A stretch of DNA of 6,739 nucleotides from NCBI GenBank assembly GCA_937921835.1, contig CAKZVG010000017.1, positions 1 through 6,739 on the forward strand, written 5' to 3'. Source of the stretch: an uncultured Bryobacteraceae bacterium (GTDB lineage: Bacteria; Acidobacteriota; Terriglobia; Bryobacterales; Bryobacteraceae). Numbering within the stretch: position 1 is the stretch's first letter; each line of letters starts with the position of its first letter. The position numbers were made by a program, and so were the translations under genes. The notes beneath the pieces were generated by a model. That model was not told the origin of the DNA, ran no database searches, and saw only the letters and a list, made by a program, of their open reading frames with translations. Below, piece after piece: positions 1-5,797 of this stretch.

Positions 1-1937
1 GCCGGAGGCGGCGCCGTTGACGGCGCCGGTGACGCGGGAGCCGGCGCGGGTTCCCCCGCGGGCGGCACGGCCGGAACCTCGGCGGCCTTCTGCTCGCGCG
101 GAGCGAAGCTCAACTTCACCGTCTGGTCGTTACCGGCGGAGATGCCCTTCAGGTTCGTGCCGGTGATCTCGGGTGCGCGCACGATATGAGGGATCAGCAC
201 GAAGAGCAGTTCGGCGCTGTTCTTCTCGAGGTTTTCGCTGCTGAACAGGCGTTTTAGAATCGGAATTTCCGACACCCCGGGCAGCCCCGAGAACACGCGG
301 CTGTCCTGCCCCTGCATCAGTCCCCCGAGCACGCTCACCTCGCCCTCCCGGATCCGCAGGTCGTGCACCACGCGGCGCTGGCCGATGACGGGCTGCTTCA
401 GCCCGCCTACGTCGATGTTGTCGCGCACCGAGGAGATCTCGGCCTCCACGTGCAGGGAGATCTCCTTGTCGCCGTGGATGCGAGGCGTCAACTCCACCTT
501 CACGCCCACCTCGGCGAACTGAAATTGCGTGCTGACCAGCGGGCTGACGCCCACCGAACCGATGCCCGGCTGGAAGCTTCCGGTGGCGTACGGATACTTG
601 TCGCCGATGTGCAGCGTCGCCTTGGTGCTGTCGGCGGCCCGCAACTGCGGCTGCTGGAGCACGCGCGTGGCGCGGTCGCTCATCAGCAACTGGACGAAGT
701 AGCCCGGCAGCGTGAGCGAGAAGTCGTTCTCGGTGATCTTGCCGATCTGGCTGAGCGCGATCAGGTTGCTGCCGGCGCCGGCGCCGGCGGATAGACCGCT
801 GCCGGTGCTGTCCGGATTCGGGCTCGCGCCCGGATTGGTCAGCACCGGATTGCGCGGGGTGAATCCAATCGGGATGCTGATGCCGTTCTTGCCGCCGCTG
901 ACGAGCGTGGCCGCCAGGTCCCGCGTCCGGGTTTTGTTGGCCTCCATCACCATGATGTCGATGACGACCTCCGAGCGCGGCTTGTCGAGATCCGCGATCA
1001 GCTTCTCGGCCAGCGCTACCTGGTCGGCCGAGGCGCGCACCACGATGGCGCTCTGCGCGTTGTAGGTGAACAGCCGCCGGATGTCGGTGACCGAGCGGAT
1101 GGTGGTGGCGATTTCCTGAAGCTCCTGCACCGTGGTGACGTTTTGCAGGTAGAAGGTCTTGACCACGTGGTCTTCGTAGTCGCGGCGTTTGGTGACGTTG
1201 TCGTTGGTGACGAAGACGGTGTTCGCCGAGAGGGGTTTCCAGAAAGATTTGGTGATGACGCTCAGGTAATCGAGCGCCTGCTCGAGCGTCGTGTGGGCAA
1301 AGTCGACGCTGAAGCGTTTTCCAGGCGGCTCCTGGTAGTCCGGGTCGAAGACCACGTTGATGCCGGCCAGCTTGCCGACCGTCTCGAAGAGCACCTTCAC
1401 CGGCTGGTTGCTCATCTTGAGGGTGTTGATCTGGGGCGAGATGGGCTTGAGTTCGGGCACCGGCAGGACGGCCGCGATGCGTTCCTCGATGGCTTTGCGG
1501 GCTGCCTGCGTGGGAGTCAGGCCCCGTTCGGCCTGGGGTGAGGGCGTCTTCTTCTCGCGCTCGATCATCTGCATGGTGCGGCGCAGTTCCTGCTCGGCGA
1601 CGCTCGAGGCCGGATCGACCGCGAAGGCCTTCTGGAACTCGCGCAACGCCTCTTCGAGCTTGCCCTCCTCGCGCAGCTTGCGGCCGGCATCCACCAGGGC
1701 CTGGCCGGCCTGGTAACGCACCCGCCGCATGGCAAGCTGATAGGCGGCGTCGGTGGGATCCTCGAGCACCGCCTTCTCGAACAGATCGAGCGCCTTCCCG
1801 TAATCTCCCGCGTCTTCCGCCACCCGGCCTTCCTTAAGGTAACGGTCGCCTTTCCGCGTCCGCGCGGGCGCCGCGGAGCTTAGCGCCAGGACCAGCACAA
1901 CGGCGCTTACTCTCTTTAGATAGAACGAATTACGCAT
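1..1937 (-). CDS. Secretin-family outer-membrane channel protein with N-terminal TPRs (GspD/PilQ-like), 3' end outside window
   Basis: Reading the minus strand from the ATG at 1937 gives 645 codons without a stop to the left edge, so the C-terminus is missing. Residues 1-25 form a signal peptide: a short basic start (K8, R9), a hydrophobic stretch VSAVVLVLALSSA and an APA cleavage site. Two TPR units follow at about 31-64 and 79-112, each ending in a DP turn. An STN/N0-like domain lies at about 172-246 and one N1-like ring domain at about 257-320. The secretin domain covers about 322-588 and includes VIDIMVMEA, VELTPRI, the family signature GLPGVSEIPILKRLF (551-565) and the closing strand ELLFVLIPHIVR. 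After 616 the chain is Pro/Ala-rich. Secretins form multimeric outer-membrane pores for type II secretion, type IV pili or related systems. Only one N1-like repeat is seen, whereas classical GspD has several, so it is closer to the short PilQ-like layout. The exact machine cannot be told from this window. The Shine-Dalgarno is weak (GGA, 5 bases upstream), but no other ATG is in frame nearby, and the signal peptide supports this start. Confidence 0.93.
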   Translation of the reverse strand, partial: MRNSFYLKRVSAVVLVLALSSAAPARTRKGDRYLKEGRVAEDAGDYGKALDLFEKAVLEDPTDAAYQLAMRRVRYQAGQALVDAGRKLREEGKLEEALREFQKAFAVDPASSVAEQELRRTMQMIEREKKTPSPQAERGLTPTQAARKAIEERIAAVLPVPELKPISPQINTLKMSNQPVKVLFETVGKLAGINVVFDPDYQEPPGKRFSVDFAHTTLEQALDYLSVITKSFWKPLSANTVFVTNDNVTKRRDYEDHVVKTFYLQNVTTVQELQEIATTIRSVTDIRRLFTYNAQSAIVVRASADQVALAEKLIADLDKPRSEVVIDIMVMEANKTRTRDLAATLVSGGKNGISIPIGFTPRNPVLTNPGASPNPDSTGSGLSAGAGAGSNLIALSQIGKITENDFSLTLPGYFVQLLMSDRATRVLQQPQLRAADSTKATLHIGDKYPYATGSFQPGIGSVGVSPLVSTQFQFAEVGVKVELTPRIHGDKEISLHVEAEISSVRDNIDVGGLKQPVIGQRRVVHDLRIREGEVSVLGGLMQGQDSRVFSGLPGVSEIPILKRLFSSENLEKNSAELLFVLIPHIVRAPEITGTNLKGISAGNDQTVKLSFAPREQKAAEVPAVPPAGEPAPAPASPAPSTAPPP

Positions 1938-1985
1938 CGGAGTCCGTTGCCGGGTTGTGTTACCATGAAGAAGCCCGTTCGCACA

Positions 1986-1997
1986 CTCTCGCGAGAG
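1986..1997. repeat. Perfect 12-bp palindrome CTCTCGCGAGAG, possible operator
   Basis: CTCTCGCGAGAG reads the same on both strands, and the symmetry does not extend beyond the twelve bases. It lies 48 bases upstream of the secretin start codon and 95 bases upstream of the smpB start codon. A symmetric site between divergent genes is a common position for a dimeric regulator. No regulator gene is in the window, and a CG-rich palindrome of this length can arise by chance in GC-rich DNA. Confidence 0.35.
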
Positions 1998-2081
1998 CCT
2001 GACTTCACAACGACAGACGCAGCGGGGGATCTTCCCGTTGAGAACAAAGTTGCCGGGAGGGACGCAGTGCGGGTGTCCGCC

Positions 2082-2085
2082 GGAG
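2082..2085 (+). promoter_or_regulatory. Ribosome binding site of smpB
   Basis: GGAG sits 7 bases before the ATG at 2093, which is normal spacing. The GTG triplets just upstream (2067 and 2073) are out of frame with smpB, so this site supports the 2093 start. Confidence 0.65.
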
Positions 2086-2092
2086 CGCTTCG

Positions 2093-2566
2093 ATGGCACA
2101 CTCGGAAAGTTCGGTCAAGATCGTCAGTGACAACCGCCAGGCGCGGCACAACTACGTGCTGCTCGAACGCTTCGAGGCGGGACTGTCGCTGACCGGCACC
2201 GAAGTGAAGGCGGCGCGCGAGGGCAAGGTGCAGCTTAAGGAGAGCTACGCCGAAGTCGTGGGCGGCGAGGCGTGGCTGGTGAACGCGCACATCAGCGAGT
2301 ACTCGCACGGCAACCGCGAGAACCACGAGCCCAAGCGGCGGCGCAAGCTGCTGCTGCACCGCGCCGAGATCGACAAGCTGCTCGGCAAGACGCGCGAAAA
2401 GGGCCTGGCGCTGATTCCCACCCGCATGTACCTCAAGCAGGGGCGGATCAAGTGCGAGCTGGCCCTGGCGCGCGGCAAGAAGCTGCATGACAAGCGCGAG
2501 GCCGAACGGACGCGCTCGGCCGAAGCCGAGGCGCGCGCCGCCATCCGGCGCCACTCCAAGTCATAG
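2093..2566 (+). CDS. smpB: SsrA-binding protein SmpB (trans-translation)
   Basis: The 157-residue product matches the usual SmpB length and carries the family landmarks in order. [17 protein letters not shown] (about 14-30) leads into the [16 protein letters not shown] segment (33-48), equivalent to the conserved GTEVKS(L/I)R motif of the OB-fold. Next come the HISEYSHGN loop, the [12 protein letters not shown] segment, [22 protein letters not shown] and the HDKRE start of the basic tail, which in known SmpB lies in the mRNA path and becomes helical. SmpB binds tmRNA (SsrA) and delivers it to ribosomes stalled on mRNAs lacking a stop codon. The nascent chain is then tagged for degradation and the ribosome released. 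No tmRNA gene was recognised here. smpB is followed 15 bases later by pepA on the same strand, so co-transcription is likely. The C-terminus ([14 protein letters not shown]) is Ala/Arg-rich, which is not unusual for the family. Confidence 0.97.
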   Translation: MAHSESSVKIVSDNRQARHNYVLLERFEAGLSLTGTEVKAAREGKVQLKESYAEVVGGEAWLVNAHISEYSHGNRENHEPKRRRKLLLHRAEIDKLLGKTREKGLALIPTRMYLKQGRIKCELALARGKKLHDKREAERTRSAEAEARAAIRRHSKS

Positions 2567-2571
2567 TCTTT

Positions 2572-2576
2572 AAGGA
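2572..2576 (+). promoter_or_regulatory. Ribosome binding site of pepA
   Basis: AAGGA lies 5 bases before the ATG at 2582, inside the 15-base gap after the smpB stop codon. It is the clearest Shine-Dalgarno in the window and fixes the pepA start. Confidence 0.75.
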
Positions 2577-2581
2577 AACCT

Positions 2582-4063
2582 ATGGAACTGCGCATCGAGA
2601 ACCAGCCATTCGCCGGCATTGAAACCGGCGCCCTGATCGTCCCGGCCTTCGAAAAGGATGCCCCGCGCGATTCGGGGCTGCTCAAGGAGATCAACGGCGC
2701 CACCGGTGGCTGGATCGACGAGATCTACGCGAGCGGCGAGTTCGCGGGCAAGTCCGCCGAGATCGCCGTCCTGCACCGCCCGCAAGGGTTCCGGGCGCGG
2801 CGCCTGGCGCTCATCGGCTGCGGCAAGCCGGACCGGTTTTCGACGGCCGAGTTGCGGCGCGCGGCGGGAGCGGCCGTGCGCGCGCTCAAGGCGAAATCGG
2901 TGCGCGAGATGGCGCTCGCGCTGGAAGCGCCGTGGGCGGGCGACGACTGGGCCGCGGCGGCGGTGGAAGGCGCGCTGGCGGGCGAGTTCGACCCGGACCG
3001 CTACAAGACCGGCGAGGAGGAAAAAAAGCGGGTTGAGGTCTTCGCGCTCGCGGGCGCGGCGAGCGAAGCGGCCCTCGAACGCGGCCGCATCCTCGGCGAG
3101 GCGCAGAACTTCGCGCGCGAACTCGCCAACGAGCCCGGCAACCGGCTCACTCCCGGCGTCCTGGCCGGGCGCGCCCGGGCGCTGGCCGCCGAAGCGGGTC
3201 TGGAGTGCGAGGTCCTGGACCAGGACCGCATGCGGCAGCTTGGCATGGGTGCGCTGCTCGGCGTGGCGCAGGGCAGCGCCGAGCCGCCGTATCTCATCCT
3301 GGTGCGCTACCGCCCGCCGAGTGTAGCCGAAGGCGCGCCGCACCTGGCACTCATCGGCAAGGGCGTCACCTTCGACACCGGCGGCATCTCCATCAAGCCC
3401 TCCGAGCGCATGGAGGAGATGAAGTACGACATGTCGGGCGGTGCGGCGGTGCTGGCGGCCATCGGCGCGCTGGCGCGGCTGAAACCCGCCATTCCGGTCA
3501 CGGCCTTCGTGCCGGCGGTGGAGAACATGCCCGGCGGCAAGGCGCAGCGCCCGGGCGACATCGTCCGGACGCTGGCGGGCAAGACCGTCGAAGTGCTGAA
3601 CACCGACGCCGAGGGCCGGCTGATCCTCATCGACACCATCACCTACGCGAAGCAGCTCGGCGCGACGCACCTGGTGGACGTCGCCACGCTCACCGGCGCG
3701 ATCGCGGTGGCCCTCGGCGGAGTGAACGTGGGTGTGTTCTCGAACCACGAAGAGTTTCAGAACCGCCTGCTGGCCGCGGCGCGTGAGGCGGGCGAAAAGA
3801 TGTGGCCGATGCCGGTGGACGAGGAGTACAAGGAGCAGTTGAAGAGCGCCTTCGCCGACCTGCCCAACATCGGCACGCGCTACGGCGGCGCGATCACAGC
3901 CGCGCTGTTCCTCAAGGAGTTCGCGGAAGAGACGCCCTGGATTCACCTCGACATCGCTGGAACGGCCTGGCTCAGCGAGTCCAAACCGTTTCTGGCCAAA
4001 GGCCCGTCGGGTGTGGCGGTGCGCACGCTCATCCGGCTGGCGATGGAGTTCAAGGCGAATTAG
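2582..4063 (+). CDS. pepA: Leucyl aminopeptidase, peptidase family M17 (PepA)
   Basis: The 493-residue protein has the two-domain M17 layout. A variable N-terminal domain (about 1-150) is followed by a conserved catalytic domain (about 165-490). The M17 signature NTDAEGRL is at 340-347. By alignment from memory with E. coli PepA, the two-metal site and catalytic residues are all present at a constant offset of ten: K260, D265 and K272 (GKGVTFDTGGISIKP), D283 (MKYDMSGG), D342, E344 and R346. The family releases N-terminal amino acids, preferably leucine, from peptides. It works as a cytoplasmic hexamer with two divalent metals, usually Zn or Mn. E. coli PepA also binds DNA in Xer recombination, but nothing here tests that. 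The gene follows smpB at 15 bases, which would give a loose protein-turnover pairing. The long runs without stops on the other strand are side effects of GC-rich codons. Confidence 0.96.
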   Translation: MELRIENQPFAGIETGALIVPAFEKDAPRDSGLLKEINGATGGWIDEIYASGEFAGKSAEIAVLHRPQGFRARRLALIGCGKPDRFSTAELRRAAGAAVRALKAKSVREMALALEAPWAGDDWAAAAVEGALAGEFDPDRYKTGEEEKKRVEVFALAGAASEAALERGRILGEAQNFARELANEPGNRLTPGVLAGRARALAAEAGLECEVLDQDRMRQLGMGALLGVAQGSAEPPYLILVRYRPPSVAEGAPHLALIGKGVTFDTGGISIKPSERMEEMKYDMSGGAAVLAAIGALARLKPAIPVTAFVPAVENMPGGKAQRPGDIVRTLAGKTVEVLNTDAEGRLILIDTITYAKQLGATHLVDVATLTGAIAVALGGVNVGVFSNHEEFQNRLLAAAREAGEKMWPMPVDEEYKEQLKSAFADLPNIGTRYGGAITAALFLKEFAEETPWIHLDIAGTAWLSESKPFLAKGPSGVAVRTLIRLAMEFKAN

Positions 4064-4133
4064 CAGCCGCGGCTCGCATTCCTTGCCGGCGAAGCGCGGC
4101 GCGCCGCCGTTCTGGTTTCCGGCGCGGCCGCGG
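4064..4133. other. Convergent junction between pepA and pckA, GC-rich inverted repeats
   Basis: The 70 bases between two converging stop codons contain the palindromes AGCCGCGGCT (4065-4074, starting one base after the pepA stop) and GCGGCGCGCCGC (4096-4107). A possible 7-bp stem pairs 4100-4106 with 4120-4126. These could form hairpins read from either side. No T-tract follows on either strand, so this is not a typical intrinsic terminator. Rho-dependent or hairpin-only termination is possible but unproven. Confidence 0.3.
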
Positions 4134-5780
4134 TCAGAAATGGACTCTTTTCGGGCCGGCGGCGATGGTCTCGGGGGCGGCGTCTTTCTCGAAAAGCTTG
4201 AAGTTCTCGATGAAGCGCGCGGCCAGGCCGTCGTACTTGCGCATGTACTCCTCGCGGCTCGGCCAGGTGCCGGCCGGGTCGAGGATCTCGGTTGGAACGC
4301 CTTCGACTTCGGTGGGAACCTCGAAGCCGAACACCGGGTCGGTGCGGTAGGGCACGTCCCGCAGCTTGCCGCTCAGCACGTCGCTGAGCAACTGGCGGGT
4401 GTGCTTGATCGAAATGCGCTTGCCGACGCCGAAAGGCCCTCCCGTCCAGCCGGTATTCACCAGCCAGCAGTGCACGCCGTGTTTGAGGATCTTCGACTTC
4501 AGCAGCGCCGCGTATTTGTGCGGGTGGTGCACCATGAACGGCGCGCCGAAGCAGGTGGAAAACGTGATCACCGGTTCGGTGCCCAGTCCGATCTCCGTGC
4601 CCGCGATCTTGCTGGTGTAGCCGGAGATGAAGTGGTAGACGGCCTGGTCGACGCTGAGCCTGGAGATCGGCGGCATAACGCCCGAGGCGTCGCAGGTCAG
4701 AAAGATGATGTTCTCCGGATGGCCGGCCATCTTACTGGGCCAGGCGTTTTCGATGTAGTTCAGCGGATACGCGCCGCGGGTGTTCTCGGTGAACGAATCG
4801 TCGTTCAGATCGAGCCGCCGCGACACCGGATCCATCACGACGTTTTCGAGGATGGTCCCGAAGCGGCGGGTGCAGGCGTGGATCTGCGGCTCCGCCTCCG
4901 GCGACAGGCGGATGACCTTGGCGTAGCAGCCATCCTCGAAGTTGAATACACCGTTGTCGCTCCAGCCGTGCTCGTCGTCGCCGATGAGGTGGCGCGACGG
5001 GTCGGCCGAGAGGGTGGTCTTGCCCGTGCCCGAGAGGCCGAAGAAGATGGCCACATCTCCCCGCTCGCCGACGTTGGCCGAGCAGTGCATGGGCATCACC
5101 CCGTCGAAGGGCAGCAAGAAGTTGAGCACGGTGAAGATGGTCTTCTTGATCTCGCCGCCGTAGCTGGATCCGCCGATGATGGCCAGGCGGTCGGAGAAGT
5201 TGCCGATGATGAAGGTCTCGGTGCGGGTGCCGTCCACCATGGGCGAGCCGAAGAAGTTGGGCACGCAAATGATGGTGAATTCCGGAACGTGCTTGCGGTA
5301 GGCGTCCTGTCCCTGCGGCTTGATGAACATGTTGCGCGCGAACAGGCTCTGCCAGGCGTGCTCGGTAATGATGCGGATGGGCAGGCGGTAATCCGGATCG
5401 GCGCCTGCGAAGAGATCCTGCACGAAGACGTCGCGGCCTTGCAGGTAGCCTTGCAGGCGCGCCACCAGGGAATTGAAGGCCATGGGGTTGAAGGGGCGGT
5501 TGTACTCGCCCCACCAGACGTGCTCCTCGGTGGTCTTTTCGCGCACGATGAACTTGTCGGCGGCCGCGCGGGCGGTGTGCTTGCCGGTGTTGACCACCAG
5601 CGGCCCCAGGTGGGCCAGGTTCGCCTCGCGGCGGAAAATGGCCTCTTCGTAAAGGGCGCCCGTGGGGAGATTCCAGTACACGCGATTCAGCTTGATGAGA
5701 CCGTGGTTGACGAGCCCGTAGGAGGCGGCCAGCCGGCCGGCGTGCTTGGCGGCGGGGGATTCCATCTGATAGAGGTTCAT
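4134..5780 (-). CDS. pckA: Phosphoenolpyruvate carboxykinase (ATP), EC 4.1.1.49
   Basis: The 548-residue protein is close to the usual 530-540 of ATP-type PEPCK. It converts oxaloacetate and ATP to phosphoenolpyruvate, CO2 and ADP in the cytoplasm, the entry step of gluconeogenesis. The ATP-type P-loop GLSGTGKTTLS is at 248-258 and the kinase-2 motif IGDDEHGW at 266-273. Metal and substrate residues K212, K213 (EIKKTIF) and H232 (MHCSANVG) fall at the same numbers as in E. coli as I recall them. R335 (ENTRGAYPL) matches the later substrate arginine. One oddity is the N-terminal substrate loop, usually close to TGRSPKDKF, which here reads TARAAADKF (69-77): the arginine (R71) and DK are kept but the G, S, P and first K are alanine. 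The start at 5780 has GGGGA 8 bases upstream. A second ATG (residue 6) cannot be excluded. The gene lies 17 bases after the aminotransferase stop on the same strand, suggesting one transcript that links aspartate, oxaloacetate and PEP. Confidence 0.96.
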   Translation of the reverse strand: MNLYQMESPAAKHAGRLAASYGLVNHGLIKLNRVYWNLPTGALYEEAIFRREANLAHLGPLVVNTGKHTARAAADKFIVREKTTEEHVWWGEYNRPFNPMAFNSLVARLQGYLQGRDVFVQDLFAGADPDYRLPIRIITEHAWQSLFARNMFIKPQGQDAYRKHVPEFTIICVPNFFGSPMVDGTRTETFIIGNFSDRLAIIGGSSYGGEIKKTIFTVLNFLLPFDGVMPMHCSANVGERGDVAIFFGLSGTGKTTLSADPSRHLIGDDEHGWSDNGVFNFEDGCYAKVIRLSPEAEPQIHACTRRFGTILENVVMDPVSRRLDLNDDSFTENTRGAYPLNYIENAWPSKMAGHPENIIFLTCDASGVMPPISRLSVDQAVYHFISGYTSKIAGTEIGLGTEPVITFSTCFGAPFMVHHPHKYAALLKSKILKHGVHCWLVNTGWTGGPFGVGKRISIKHTRQLLSDVLSGKLRDVPYRTDPVFGFEVPTEVEGVPTEILDPAGTWPSREEYMRKYDGLAARFIENFKLFEKDAAPETIAAGPKRVHF

Positions 5781-5788
5781 GGTCCGGA

Positions 5789-5793
5789 TCCCC
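5789..5793 (-). promoter_or_regulatory. Likely ribosome binding site of pckA
   Basis: On the minus strand GGGGA lies 8 bases before the pckA ATG, inside the 17-base gap after the aminotransferase stop. It is an imperfect Shine-Dalgarno with acceptable spacing. It favours the start at 5780 over the internal ATG at residue 6. Confidence 0.45.
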
Positions 5794-5797
5794 GCCT

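Larger units (their letters stand above)
1938..2092. promoter_or_regulatory. Divergent intergenic region between the secretin gene and smpB
   Basis: These 155 bases separate two genes that point away from each other, so they should hold both promoters. I see no convincing sigma-70 boxes. The best plus-strand candidate is TTGAGA at 2038-2043 with a poor -10 (GACGCA) 17 bases on. The best minus-strand candidate is TTGTGA at 2010-2005, also with no good -10. The one clear structure is the palindrome at 1986-1997. The promoter role is inferred from gene orientation only. Confidence 0.5.

Noticed and set aside
363..1837. Several plus-strand open frames of about 100-140 codons between 363 and 1837
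   Set aside because: All lie antisense to the secretin gene, whose minus-strand translation is coherent from signal peptide to barrel signature. They have shadow-type composition.
2005..2066. Possible sigma-70 promoters (TTGAGA at 2038 on plus, TTGTGA at 2010 on minus)
   Set aside because: Neither has a recognisable -10 box at the right distance, so they are not listed as promoters.
1947..2192. Plus-strand 81-codon frame starting in the intergenic region and running into smpB
   Set aside because: The second half is an out-of-frame reading of smpB. The first half shows no conserved features and there is no good Shine-Dalgarno.
1916..2554. Minus-strand open frame of 212 codons across smpB and the divergent intergenic region
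   Set aside because: It is antisense to smpB, has no family features, and its end overlaps the secretin start in another frame.
2093..2600. tmRNA (ssrA) gene next to smpB
   Set aside because: smpB is often near ssrA, but no tRNA-like end or tag-coding frame was recognised. The DNA after smpB goes straight into pepA.
2570..3946. Minus-strand open frame of 458 codons antisense to pepA
   Set aside because: Arg/Ala/His-rich shadow with no motif. The plus strand carries a complete M17 catalytic set in this stretch.
4085..4126. Intrinsic terminator between pepA and pckA
   Set aside because: Short GC stems exist, but there is no run of T on either strand after them.
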